DNA of 64,000 nt from Pinus tabuliformis (Eukaryota; Streptophyta; Pinopsida; Pinales; Pinaceae), in the NCBI GenBank assembly GCA_031772625.1, contig CM062818.1, positions 1,281,280,277 through 1,281,344,276 on the forward strand. The letters run 5' to 3'. This document shows positions 53,293-64,000 of the stretch, piece by piece. The translations under genes were made by a program, and so were the position numbers. Under the pieces are notes generated by a model. It did no database searches and had not been told where the DNA came from. It saw nothing but the letters and a program-made list of their open reading frames with translations. The first letter of the stretch is position 1. Every line of letters starts with the position of its first letter.

Positions 53293-56284
53293 AATTCCAC
53301 TTCATTTTTCTCGGTCATGCAACAGTTCCAAGATTTGTACTACATGATGACATCCCCAAACTATGTGATTGTGTCAGGCTGGAAGTAGACTCTAGCCTCC
53401 ATGGCATCTGGGTACACTTATTTGGAACTAATATATGTTTCCTTCTTGAGTAGGAGTAACATTATATTGATTTGGAAAGGGCCACCAATGTACTTCTACA
53501 TATTCTTTCTGTTTACTTCAAGATATTCCTTGATGGAACTATATCTCAACTAATCCAATTATTCTTCAATTTCCTGCCTAGCCTGATTCCTACGTTTGGT
53601 CTCAGTGAGCGATCCAACTGATGGGATGCCATGCAATTTCAACAAGAAATCCAAGCATTTTTATAATCATGGATATGAGACCTGACTATTGGAAATGAAT
53701 GAGGTGAGTTGTTTGTTATTCTGAATGAGCATCTAAACCTTTGCTTTCTCCAAATCTACCTCTTTCCTTTTCTTCTTTCCAATTTCCAATAGTGCCCCTT
53801 TGTATTACATTGACCATTCATTCATGATAGAAATAGTTGATTGTACAACCTTGAGAGTTTTGATAGGATCTTTACACTTTTGTGGCAACCCATGCAAGAA
53901 TGTTTTATGCACAGTAACAAGATCCTCATAAATATTCTGCATGGTCTCTCCCAGTGTCGATAATTCACCAAGTATCAATACCTTTGGTTCTTCCATATAG
54001 ACCTGTGTGGAGGTTGTGTTTTGTACCTCTTCTAAGAGTTGTTCAACCTCTTCCCTAACAACCTGCAAGTTCTTTGCCAACTATTTTTTCTGAGCCATCA
54101 AATAGTTCGTGTTTTACGTTTTAGCACTTGCAAAGGAAAATTTGGTTGTGGCAATGGCATCTGGATTTCTTATGGTGTCTGTCAAAATCACCCTTTCTCT
54201 AATGAATGTAGGAGATGCAAGGTCATCCAAAGAATGTTTCTTCCTTGCTTATACAATATTTTTCTAAAGCTCACCATAAGTTAGATTGTACCCTTCTATA
54301 ATCGGACTGTCATCAAGAGGAAAAAAATTCCTCTTCCTCACTTGGAGCTTTCTCTACTGGAGGAGTGGGGGATTGAATGATTAACTGCTATGTACTTGGC
54401 ATCGGGTCGACATCTTGGTTTTTCAGCTACGGTTCCACCTCCATGTCTTGGATTTTGATCAATTCCTCAATCTCTTGAGTGAGATCCTTATCCTGCATTT
54501 TTTTTCTCTCTACCTCTAGCTACCAATTTTGTTCTTGTTCTATGGTTTGTCTTCTTGCGATTTCTTCTTCTTCTAGCTTCTACCTTTCTTTCTCCAATCT
54601 CTTATGCTCTCAACCTTCCCTCTACTTATGTTTTTCTTCCTACATTCTTTTCTTTCTCTTCTTCTCTACTACTATGGATGCTTTAATTATGAATGTATTT
54701 TCTTTCATCTTGTAGCTTTTCTCTCCTCCTGGTCTGTGCACAAAATTCCTCTTGCCCTTCTCGCGCACTAGGTTTCACTTTTCTAATGGTAATACCTTTG
54801 GAGTGACTTCTTTCTACGTTGTAACTTGCGATGTTTCAGTGAAGATGACTGGTTGGTGGCACTTGGAGGCATTATAACAATTCTTCCATGCTTCCTCCTA
54901 AGTTCTGTGAAAGGTCTTGCTTAGCCACTGATAATGAATCCTTTCACAGTGGTCTTTGGAAACATTCATCTGATCGTAGGGATTGAATTCCAAACAACCA
55001 AATGTGAATTTCTCTATTACCTTGCCTTCAATGTTTGCAACTTTGAAATTCTTGATTTCGTAAAATCTAATCTACATAGGAAGACCAGACCAAGGTGCTT
55101 TCTTCTTCCTATGCAAAGTTGTTGACAACCTTGTGGAGAGATGGTATGCAACATCTTGCATGACTAATTTATTGTTGGCATACCTCAGCAGAAGATGCAG
55201 AGGCTTATGTCCACCGAGCACTCTAAGGAAAGTGCCATTTGGTGAGTCAAACCAATTTTCTATCTCTGACACTGCTTCTATTGCCCCACGTGACATGCAA
55301 GGTGGTTCTTCCTCAAAGATCAACTTGTACAATGGAATGAGGAAGTGATCAGTCAACTTTTCCATTACTCCTCTATGGCTACACTTTGAAAGAAGTTTGC
55401 AATAAATGTGCATGATATGCTCTCGTGGTGTCCAAGTCCAATTCATGCTAGGGAATACATTGTGGGTGCAGATTGCATCCAGTAGATAGGCATACATGTA
55501 AAATCTAGCTTTATTTCCCTTGGGAGGACTAAGGCATTAGCTACATGGAACCTCAAATATTGAGCCAACAAGTATAACCAATTGAATGTTCTTACTTTGT
55601 TCACAACCTAGTTCAATAAGAATTCCCACCCCTTGGGGAAGGTCTCAATGCTCTGCTGACCGTAGATTCTCTAAGTAGAACTATCAAGATTTGATAGACC
55701 CTCTTGAGATATTTTGTCTTGTAGGTGTTGGTGGGTGTCTGGTTACAATGTCTTTTGTGACCAAGTAGTTGGTGGTAGCATAAAAGTAAGATTCCATGAG
55801 AGATTTTGGCTCTGGAAAATGGTACATGAGATGATAATCCGGTGCCAGAGAAGAAGAAAGCATTTTTCCACTGGCATTTTTAGAGTCATATTTTTTGGAT
55901 CTATATGATAAACTATCCATATGGAAATGTTTGCACATTGGAAATTTAGATACTTAACCCTAACTTATGGATATTGATATACACTTGCTATTCCTCAAGT
56001 TCTACTTTGAATCTTCTTGCTAAGAATGCTTCATTCATTTTCTGCCATGTGATATCTGGTTCTTTTTATATGAACAATTGATTATTTGAGTAAACTAGAA
56101 GGTTCATTGGCATACTCTCAACTGCCTCCCCAATTCTGCTTTTTGTGGTATCCTTTGAAGTTGATCTCTTTGCTGCCATCATGCCAATGATAGACGAAGA
56201 AAAGTGTTCAACAACTACAATACCTGTAGGAGGAAAATGCACTCATGGAAAAGACAAATTAGCTTCAACAAAGTGACTCTCAAA
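53293..56284 (-). pseudogene. Body copy 2: unknown retroelement ORF, truncated by a gypsy insertion
   Basis: It aligns with 29616-31931 plus 46718-47990, without element C and the foldback element. On the minus strand the ORF starts near 56179 (MAAKRSTSKDTTK-type start). It includes DSLSYRSKKYDSKNASGKML with SPDYHLMYHF-type sequence (55938-55690), the long frame MYAYLLDAICTHNVFPSMNW through ISRGAIEAVSEIENWFDSP (55497-55072), and coiled-coil segments such as VVREEVEQLLEEVQNTTSTQ (54080-53990). The two copies agree most in MSRGA..V..I..WF.SP and FLRV.GG.K..HLL.RYA, suggesting these are the constrained parts. Homology stops at about 56284 where a TGTAATAGCCCC LTR begins. Family unknown. Confidence 0.55.
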
Positions 56285-58211
56285 TGTAATAGCCCCTGGT
56301 TAAAAGTTCATGTAATAAAAGTTAATAAAGGAAAAATAAGATCAAGGTTAAGGGACATTTATTCCAAGCTAAATGTTGGGCAAAGTTATCTTAGTGGGAA
56401 TCACTGGATGTGTTTATGGCTAAGGAAAATTGGCAAAGGCAGTGACTAAGGCATTAAAAAAGGCAGAAAGGTATTTGGCACATTATTTTATGAAAATAAA
56501 GGAAAATAGGAGAAAAGGAAGGTTAAAGGTCACAAGTTACATGCAAGGAGGAAATTGAAGGAAAATAATGGAAAATGAAGAAAATAGAGGCATCATTGAT
56601 AAAAAAGGATTATTAGGATCATTTTGTAACCTTTCGTCAATTCAATTTTCGAGCTCTCTCATTATTCTCTCTATCTCACACGCTTGGACACTTAGAGTTT
56701 TCTTGGAGCATTCTAGCTTTGGAGCAAGGAAGGGAAAAGAAACCAAAGGAAGGACAAGGAAAAGAAAGGAAAGCAAGGAGCAAGAAAGAAAGAGAAGGAT
56801 CAAGCAGCTTCAATAGCAATACTTGTAGGTTACTTATTGTATGTTTGATTTATTAGTTGGTTTTGACATGCATGACTTTGCATGTTGGTATTTGGTTCTC
56901 TGGTTTTCGTGGCATGGTAAGGTCAAGTTATGATAGTGTTTTTTAGTCTTGCCTTGCCTTTTTCCAGATAGCCATGGTGTAATGGGATGGTTTCTTGGTT
57001 TTGATCTTCGGAATTTCTAGATAGTTTCAGAAACTAGGGCAAAGGTAGTCTTAGGAAAATTCTCAAAGGCCTAGGAATCCCTTGACCAGTTTTTGTTGGA
57101 TACATGGTAAAGCTTGAGGGTGGAGTCTCGGCTTAGGGCCTAGTGATCTAGTGTGGATTGTGATAAATTCTGAGAGACAACGAGATGGAAAATGACTCAA
57201 GGATATTGATGGCATTCAAAGGCATTCTAAGGTTGGTTTGATTTTGTCATCTCGGTGCCGGTTTGGTGAGATGAAGATTTGGTGAGGGTGGAGGTGGTTT
57301 AACCTCTAGATTTTCTTGGTTGTTTTGGATTGGTTTATCCATGAGATCCCACATTCATGCTTGGAATATGGCATGCAATTGACTGACTAAAAGAAAGATT
57401 TGATTCAATGATGTCTATGGTTGGGTGGTACATGGAATTCCTGAACCTGGTCATTGCTTGCTTATGTTTAATAAAAGCTAAGTTATCTTGATTTTGTACT
57501 TGTTATTATGTGTCCTTAATTATTTTTATCTCATTGTTATTTACATGGTTTAGTGTTGGTTATAAGCATGGTTATAGTCATGGTTATTTCAATGTATGCA
57601 AGGCCTAATTGATGTCAAAACAATTAAGGAAAGAGGGTGGGTATCCTTCTTGTCAAATCTCATATTAGGTATAAGTCATTTATGCTTTGTCTTGTACTCA
57701 TGTCCTATAGATCACATTGATGCAAAGTGTTTGAAAGAATGTCAGTCCCAATTGGGGATGGTCAGGCCTAGTCATGGAGCCAGTTTTTGGCTTACAAGTC
57801 TTGTTTTCATGTAAATTATGGATTCTAAAAGCTATAGGGGTTTCTGGGCTTGAAAAGTGGTACAAATCCTAGAGTCACAAGCACATAACTAAGGAGAAAA
57901 TTCCCCAGTCACACCCATACCTTGTTGTGGGAGCATCTGGAGCTTCCTAGATGCACCCTTTTTCATATCAAGGGAGCGTACAGGGGTTTGATGAACTAAA
58001 ATCTTAGTGGGACCTAGGGAATAGTCATGGGGATGACTGGGAACTCTTATGGGAGTCCCGTAGCAGGTATAAAAGGTTTTTGCTGTTCTTTTTCGTTGAT
58101 TCCACTTCCTTAAGGTCACTTATGAGGTCATGTCTTGTCATAATAGCCCCTCATTTCATGTTTACCCTAGGTAATCTGGTGAAAGTGGGTAGATGTGAAT
58201 GGAGGATAGGG
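56285..58211 (+). repeat. 5' LTR of the gypsy element
   Basis: About 1.9 kb from TGTAATAGCCCC to the primer site. Part of it (about 57840-58208) has an inverted relative at 60395-60790. No second LTR is present. Confidence 0.65.
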
Positions 58212-58223
58212 TGGTATCAGAGT
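58212..58223 (+). promoter_or_regulatory. Primer binding site, initiator Met tRNA type
   Basis: TGGTATCAGAGT, one mismatch from the standard site, at the end of the LTR. Confidence 0.8.
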
Positions 58224-58499
58224 GGGTTGTTCTCTCTATGGGAAAGGTTTGATGTTTTCAAGGTCATTGTCATCATGCATGGGATAAAGGTATACTATTG
58301 GTATGGTCATGCATGATGTTAGGTGTTGATAGTGTTACATATCCATATATGCTTATGTTTATACATGTACATTCTAATGTGGAATGATGTTGCAGATGAG
58401 ATAAGACTCCCCTGAACAACAATAAGGTATGGATTTCTTTTTGTATTTATTTTGTTTTTCTGACATGATATACTTACAGGAAGAAGAGAATCAAGGATG

Positions 58500-59765
58500 A
58501 TGAGAAAAATGGTAGACTGTATCGCCCATGAATCTCCTTATAGATCAATAGGGCAAGAAGGAGATGAACATTCTCCTGGTATGGAAGATACATTGAGGAG
58601 CTTGAGGGTTGAAATTAGAAGTTGCAAGGCAGATAATGATAGGTTGCTTGAGGCTTAGGAAAGACTTACAAGGGCTAAGGAAAAAACATAGAGGTTAATG
58701 CAGAAACATGAACAGATGAGGATCGGTCAGGAGCAAGAAGCAAAAACCAATGTATCCTATGGTGGCAGGACTCAGTCCAGAAACATCATCAATAGAGAGG
58801 ACATTGTTAGAGGTGACAGATCATTGGACACACCTAACAGGAGGAATAATATGTATGGGCATCATTATGTTTCCTATTCTAGGAGACATTATCATAGTCA
58901 TCACCACCATCATCCTTACAGGAAGGGTGAGTGCTTACCTAAGGAGTTTAAGAAACTTAAGCCGCCTACATTCGGAGAAGAAATGAATAAGTCAAAATAT
59001 GTTGAGGAATGGTTGCTTGGGTTGAAGAAATTCTTTAGATTGCATAGCTATATAGAGAACATGAAAGAAAATATTGCCACCTTCAGTCTTAAAGGGAAAG
59101 AAGATATCTTGTGGGAGCATGTGAAGAATGTTAAAGGTGTTCGGGACGATGACTTGACTTGGAATGAGTTTGATAGGCTCTTCAAGAAGAATTATTTGTT
59201 GAAATGCACTATGATGGTAGAGCTAAGAAGTTTTATGAGTTTCATATGGGTTCCATGACACATGATAAGTATACTAGTAGGTTCTTGTATTTTTTGAGAT
59301 ATGTTCATTACCTCAAGGAGGAGAAGGCCAAGGTTTAGAAATGCATTAGTGGACCTCCAATAGCATACAGAGACTGGATTGAGTTCGATGAACCTAGATC
59401 ACTGGAGGAGGCCATTGGAAAGCTGAAACATTGTTATGAGAAGTTGAAGCATAAAGTTGATCCTAAGTGTGACTTGAAAGGAAATGAGAAATTTAAAGCA
59501 AAATTACCACCAAAGCGGGGGAATACCTCAAGATGCATGTGAGAAAGAAAATATGGTCCCTTACAAGAAGTTTAATACAATTGATAAGTGAAATGGAGAG
59601 CAGTAGATTAGAGGCGATGGTAGAGCATCATTGTAGTGTTGGATATGCAGCAAGGATCATCGTAAGAGGGATTGTTCGCAGTATCAGGGTGGTAGACCCC
59701 ATATCTATAGTGCTCATGAGGCACATACAGGGGATGTTTGTCATAAAGTTCCTCATATTTATGTA
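58500..59765 (+). pseudogene. Gag of the gypsy element (frameshifted)
   Basis: An N-terminal charged region (58500-58690) leads to a His-rich run (SYSRRHYHSHHHHHPYRKGE). The capsid starts at LKPPTFGEEMNKSKYVEEWL, followed by LGLKKFFRLHSYIENMKENI, LKGKEDILWEHVKN and DLTWNEFDRLFKKNYL: the standard gypsy layout 'PP.F.G......VE.WL..L...F'. After a frameshift near 59210 the frame continues as YEFHMGSMTHDKYTSRFLYF. A CCHC knuckle CWICSKDHRKRDC follows near 59635-59670 (the preferred zinc spacing). Stops at about 58660, 58690 and 59336 break the protein. Confidence 0.75.
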
Positions 59766-60395
59766 GTTATGGACAACACGCAGGAAGATCATCAAGCATC
59801 TATCATTGAGATGGATGGTAAGATTTGTGATCAAGCTGTTTCTATTTTGATTGATCTTGGATCTAATTATAGTTATATTAATCCTGACCTAGTGGATAAG
59901 TGTGGTTTAAGAATAGAAGTTCATGAATAATATTGGTTGGTAAAGTTGGCTATAGGTACAAAGAAGAGAGTTCACCATTAGGTAAGAGCTTATGCAATTG
60001 AGTTAAATGGTATGCCTACAACAACACATTTGAATGTCCTACCATTGGGATCGTATAACATGCTTTTGGATATGGATTGGCATAGGACCAAAGTGGATTT
60101 ATTCGACAAGGCCACTGATGGCCTGGATGATGATGGGGAAAAGAGAATTTTGCAAGGAAAGAAGAAGCCTACAATAGTGAGGATGGTTATCGCTATGCAG
60201 GCTAAGCGTAGTTGTAGAAAAGGTTGTGTGATGTTTGTAGTGCATATATCTAGTGACAAGGGTAAATATGTTGAGGATGTAGAAATATTTAAGAGGTGCC
60301 CTGTATTGCAGCAGTATCAGGATGTGTTTTGAAAAGATATTCTAGAGTTACCTCCTCACAAGGAAGTAGATTTCTCTATTTAGTTAGTGCTAGGG
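59766..60395 (+). pseudogene. Retropepsin region and start of RT of the gypsy element
   Basis: KICDQAVSILIDLGSNYSYI (59823-59880) is the aspartic protease active-site region, with DLGS instead of DSGS as in element C. LPLGSYNMLLDMDWHRTKVD (60042-60100) matches the conserved LG.YD.LLGMDWL block, with GMDW changed to DMDW. After a linker, FKRCPVLQQYQDVF and DILELPPHKEVDFSI (60288-60380) are the usual approach to RT. RT itself is absent. Stops at about 59929, 59980, 60332 and 60381. Confidence 0.75.
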
Positions 60396-60790
60396 GAAGG
60401 ACTTGAAGCACCCTCCTTCCACATCTACCCAAGTAACCAACCAACCGAGGTAAACATGTGACGAGAAGTTATTATGATATGATTCGACTCCCTATGTGTT
60501 AGTAAGGAAGTGGAACCAGTGGAGCACATCACATAGACCTTCCATATCAGCAACAAAAATCCCAGGAACCATCCCAACCACTCTGGTAACCAGGCCTTAC
60601 GACCAATTGAAGATTTATTGCATCAAAACCATGTACGCTCCCTTGATATGGACCACGGTGTGTCTAGGATGATCTAGATGCTCCATTAACAAGGGAATGT
60701 GATTGTATAGGGAATTTGTTTTACTAGTGTTGTGCCTGCGACTCCAAGGTTTGTGTGACTTTTTCAAAACCAAAGCCTAGTTCACTGCCC
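60395..60790 (-). repeat. Inverted fragment of a gypsy LTR
   Basis: The minus strand reads from GTCACACAAACCTTGGAGTC through ATATCAAGGGAGCGTACATG to GTAGATGTGGAAGGAGGGTG, aligning with 57860-58205 (TACAAATCCTAGAGTC, ATATCAAGGGAGCGTACAGG, GTAGATGTGAATGGAGGATA). It abuts the broken 3' side of the gypsy element in opposite orientation. Confidence 0.65.
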
Positions 60791-60951
60791 AAAACTCAAT
60801 GACACCTTCAGAAATGAAATTTCATAGCGGAGCAAAGATATATTTGGAAAATCATAAACAAGGACTAGATAGGACCCCTACTAGACATGACAGGCATTTT
60901 TTCAAACATATCACAAATATGAAATATACAGGTCTTAACAACATAGTTGAG

Positions 60952-61441
60952 TGTTGGGTGTGGAGCCTGATTATCTTCTGTATTCAAAGGTATCGCCTCA
61001 TTGGACCCCAGTTCGAAATGGGGCGGCAACACCTCCCATAAAATATTCGCTGCAACGGGGTCCAAGTGGGGTCAATCTAGGCCATTCATTAGGCAGAGAT
61101 CTGATAATAGAAGTATGTTTAATTTAGGGTTTTTTGACCTAGAAGGCAACCCCTCGCTATTAATGAGGGAATTATATTGCATCTATGTAGATCGATATTA
61201 TGAGTGAGGAAGAGAGAGGAGATTGAGAGCGAAGAGGGAGTTACAGCGGATCTGCTATAGGTTATATCTCTTCAGTTTGCTGGATAATATAAAAAGAAGG
61301 ACTGGCTGTTTCTTCATGGACGTAGCCCAAACTGGGTGAACCATGTATATCTATGTCTCTCTTGTTTTATATGTTTTCTATGTTTATATTTCTACAATAT
61401 TTTATGTGTTCCATTGCTCTGTAATATATAATTGTCTAACA
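60952..61441 (+). repeat. LTR of the deleted copia element
   Basis: 490 bp, TGTTGGGTGTGGAGCCTGAT to TTGTCTAACA. It is clearly homologous with 42208-42789 (for example AGAAGGCAACCCCTC and ATTTTATGTGTTCCATTGCT) but lacks the GC-rich stretch. Confidence 0.8.
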
Positions 61442-61937
61442 ACTAGTATTAGAGCCGAAGGTCTATTTGGCTGATAAACGCGCAAGAGAGAAGGGTTCCA
61501 GGTTTGAAGCATGTTGATTTAAAATTCTGGGATAATTGTGTTTATGGAAAACAGAAGAGAGTCAGATTCCTTAGAGTTGGGAAAGAAAATAAGAGCAAAA
61601 AATTAGAGCTTGTGCATACAGATGTATGGGGACTTGCTCAGGTATCATCTCTTGCTGGCTCTCATTATTATGTTACTTTTATTGATGATGCAACCAGAAA
61701 AACCTAGATTTATTGTATTCGAAATAAATATGATGTATTTGATACTTTCCAGAAATGGAAAGATTTGGTTGAAAATGAGACAGGAAAAAGGTTAAAGTGT
61801 CTCAGATCAGACAATGGAGGTGAATATTGCAGTGAAGAGTTTGATAGGTACTGTTCAGAGAGAAGACAGTTCTAGGAACACCACAATAAAATGGTGTGTT
61901 AGAAAGGATGAACAGGACAATCATGGAGTGTGCAAGG
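60952..61937 (+). mobile_element. Internally deleted copia element, same family as 37227-42789
   Basis: An LTR (60952-61441) and a mutated primer site (TAGTATTAGAGCC) are followed after about 50 bases by integrase sequence, so gag, protease and the integrase start are deleted. The integrase peptide (FWDNCVYGKQKRVRFLRVGK, HTDVWGLAQVSS, LRSDNGGEYCSEEFDRYC) matches the full copy at 39545-39880. It ends near 61937 in unrelated sequence. Several stops and a frameshift near 61855. Confidence 0.8.
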
Positions 61938-64000
61938 TGTTATCACAAAACCTTCTCCTGATAGGCTACTCACCATGAAGAACTTAAGTAACTATTTCAA
62001 ACCAACTTTTGGCTGAGGCTTAGCCTCCTCAACCTGAGAGGGCTCTCTAACTAGGTTAAAGATTTTAATTAAAGATTAGATGGCTAACTCTATGAAAAAT
62101 AAGTGAAGAAATATAATTGGTTGAACATAATCAATAAACATCCATTGGGCTTATGGAGTCAAAAAATGTTTCAGTATCATAGCAAAATTAGCTTTACATG
62201 GAAGTTAGGACATCAAGAGTTCAATATATCAATAACACATAACAATATGTAGGGACCATAGTCTACAAATACATGAAGGAAGTTAGAGCATTATCAATGA
62301 GTTCTAAGTAACATGCATTCATACCACTACAAGTGAGGAAATGAGGACAACCATAAGAAAATCAAAAATTAAAGTCTCTTCTGAAACTTGAGTAAAAAAT
62401 CCAAATCACTGTATTACATAAAAAACACAGTCTTTCACAATAACATAATATGAGTGTTCTTTTCAAAAATTTCCAACCCTTGAGGCATTCCACCTCTTGT
62501 CCTTTATAGATTTTTCATTAAAATCTTGGATTCTTTCCTCCAACATGAGGGGAATTCGAATTTACTTGACTTGACACCTACTCATACCTAAAACAGACTA
62601 TTAATTACAAGAGACAGTTAACTAACAGTCCTAGAGTCCTAATACAATTAGGAGTACAACTCCTTTTATGATAGTAACAACCTAAACTATGAATTAAATT
62701 TGATATTGACAGCTGCTCCTACTTAAATTCTACCTTGGTGATTTCCATAACCCTCGTACTGGCCTTCAATGGCTTCTCCTTCATCTACCCTGAAAACTAG
62801 GAAATTGTCCCCTGCTCTGTTCTGGTTGAAAAATAGGTGTTGGGACAGAGTTTTTATCTCCTCATCAAAAATGTATTTTGCAAAACTGAAGGAGTCTTTT
62901 GTAGACCAGTCAGTGCTGAAAAAAAAAATCTCTTGTTTTTTTTTCAATACCTTTCCTACTACCCAAAAACTGTCTTTAAATATCAGGTGTAAACTAGAAA
63001 ATTGTAATTTCTGAAAAACTGCTCCTACAACTATTTCGTAGCACAATTTGAGTCATCAACCTCTCCTAGCTCATAATTAGTTTGAAGGAACTGAAAGAGT
63101 TTTTTGTAGATAGGTGTGTTAGGAAGAAGAAACTCTTTCAGTTTTCCAAAATATGCTTTCAGTTGCTCAAAAAACCTCTTGGAAGTTGACTACTTAAAAC
63201 AGTTTTTCTACTGAAAAAGGCTGCTTCAGTGATTTCATAGCGCAAAACTTTGTTCTTGCAAACATTTTTCATTTTGTGAATTTTTCCTTTACTTGGGCTT
63301 TAAACCTTCTCAAATTCCCTCCTCATATTCTCCAGCAGCATCCTCTTTCAAAAATATCCCCTTCTTTCCTTTGAAGATTGATCAAAAAGAGAAAAACTTC
63401 ACCTACAGCAGTTTCATAGCGCGCTACGAAACTATTGTCTATTGCTTGTTACGTACAACAGTTTTTTCCAAAAAATTTCCTCCTTAGGATTCTTCTCAGC
63501 TATTTCCTTATTCCAATATGCCACATATACTTGAGATTACCCATCCATAAAACAACTTCAAAAAGTAATGTCCTAGCTTCAATCAAAATTGTGTTAAGGT
63601 TTCATCACTTACTGCCCTATTCCTTTGTGCTGAGGCTGTCCTCCAGATTTGCTCAGTTGAATCTCCAGGTCCTCAATTTTCCTTTTCATCACTCTGATAT
63701 TGGTTCTAAGCCTGTCATTAATCCATCTGATGTATCTTGCCTCTTTAATGGTAGGGACAGTCCACGTGAAGTATTGGGCCTTTCTGCTCACTACTTGAGG
63801 TTTTGAATTTCTTTCATGTTCCCACAGGGCCTTCATTTTGTTGAAGTTGGCTATCTAAAATACATGTTTCCTTGCCCTTTTCTTAAGTTTGTCAATATAA
63901 ACATTGGAAAGCTTCAATTTCTTCTTTCTTCCGACATTTCTCCTTTGAAATCCTTGTAAAGGAGACTTGGAAAAACTTGCCCTGTTTTAGTTTGAACACT
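61938..64000. other. Unassigned AT-rich sequence
   Basis: No gene that I can support. A minus-strand frame at 63836-63609 (EARYIRWINDRLRTNIRVMK, then RKIEDLEIQLSK) looks like a coiled coil and resembles the style of the unknown retroelement ORFs, but nothing confirms it. A degenerate internal duplication is seen: CTGAAGGAGTCTTTTGTAGA (62887) and CTGAAAGAGTTTTTTGTAGA (63091). A second minus-strand frame (63046-62723) covers the first copy. Confidence 0.4.

Larger units (their letters stand above)
56285..60395 (+). mobile_element. Ty3/gypsy element, 5' part only (LTR, gag, protease)
   Basis: The LTR starts TGTAATAGCCCC, a form common in plant chromovirus-like gypsy LTRs. An initiator-Met-type primer site follows at 58212. 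Gag and protease are recognisable to 60332, then the entry into RT (DILELPPHKEVDFSI) breaks off near 60395. The 3' two thirds are missing. It interrupts body copy 2. Confidence 0.75.

Noticed and set aside
1..64000. CRISPR arrays, rRNA or tRNA genes
   Set aside because: No regularly spaced direct repeats with unique spacers. The tRNA-related matches are only short primer-binding sites of retroelements.

Overview
The window is repeat-rich plant nuclear DNA. I see no convincing single-copy host gene: almost everything I can name is a transposable element or its debris. The plant assignment rests on Ty1/copia and Ty3/gypsy LTR elements with initiator-Met-tRNA-type primer sites, a plant-style LINE, spliceosomal introns with GT..AG borders, and dense nesting of old insertions. 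The nesting density and the large RT-less LTR elements would suit a large gymnosperm-like genome, but that is a low-confidence inference.

Layout. 1-2032: gag end and putative LTR of a minus-strand LTR element cut by the window edge. 2190-14894: a 12.7 kb DNA transposon with a 26-bp terminal inverted repeat (24/26 matching) and a possible 4-bp GATA target duplication. It carries two divergent gene remnants. On the minus strand (6418 to 2576) is a large DDE-type transposase with an acidic 29-aa repeat region and a reader-like C-terminal domain. On the plus strand (10478 to 14044) is a multi-exon gene with a ParB-like domain followed by a beta-class DNA adenine-N6/cytosine-N4 methyltransferase-like domain. 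Between them lies a 3.1 kb C-rich then G-rich inverted block. This transposon is the main discovery candidate.

14895-18150: little recognisable. 18150-28644: a LINE split by an RT-less LTR element (20964-27646); the LINE reading frame rejoins exactly when the insert and one target copy are removed. 28645-53292: a minus-strand LTR element with about 975-bp LTRs, a gag fragment and a long unknown ORF, but no reverse transcriptase that I can find. It was invaded by element C (31932-46717; gag, protease and two unknown coiled-coil-type regions, also without visible RT), and by a foldback element (46780-47407). Element C was in turn invaded by a Ty1/copia array (37227-42789) with three LTRs and a perfect CAAAC target duplication. 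A second copy of the minus element body (53293-56284) shares the 52318-53292 LTR and preserves the empty sites of element C and of the foldback element. 56285-60395: 5' part of a Ty3/gypsy element (LTR, gag, protease), then an inverted fragment of a related LTR. 60952-61940: internally deleted copia relative. 61940-64000: unassigned AT-rich sequence.

How it fits together. The elements form a readable insertion history: LINE first, then the RT-less LTR insertion and the minus-strand LTR element, then element C, then copia. The DNA transposon is separate from this nest, and its transposase and methyltransferase-like cargo are divergently arranged, as if expressed from one central control region. 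Most coding regions have nonsense codons or frameshifts, so autonomous activity of these particular copies is unlikely.
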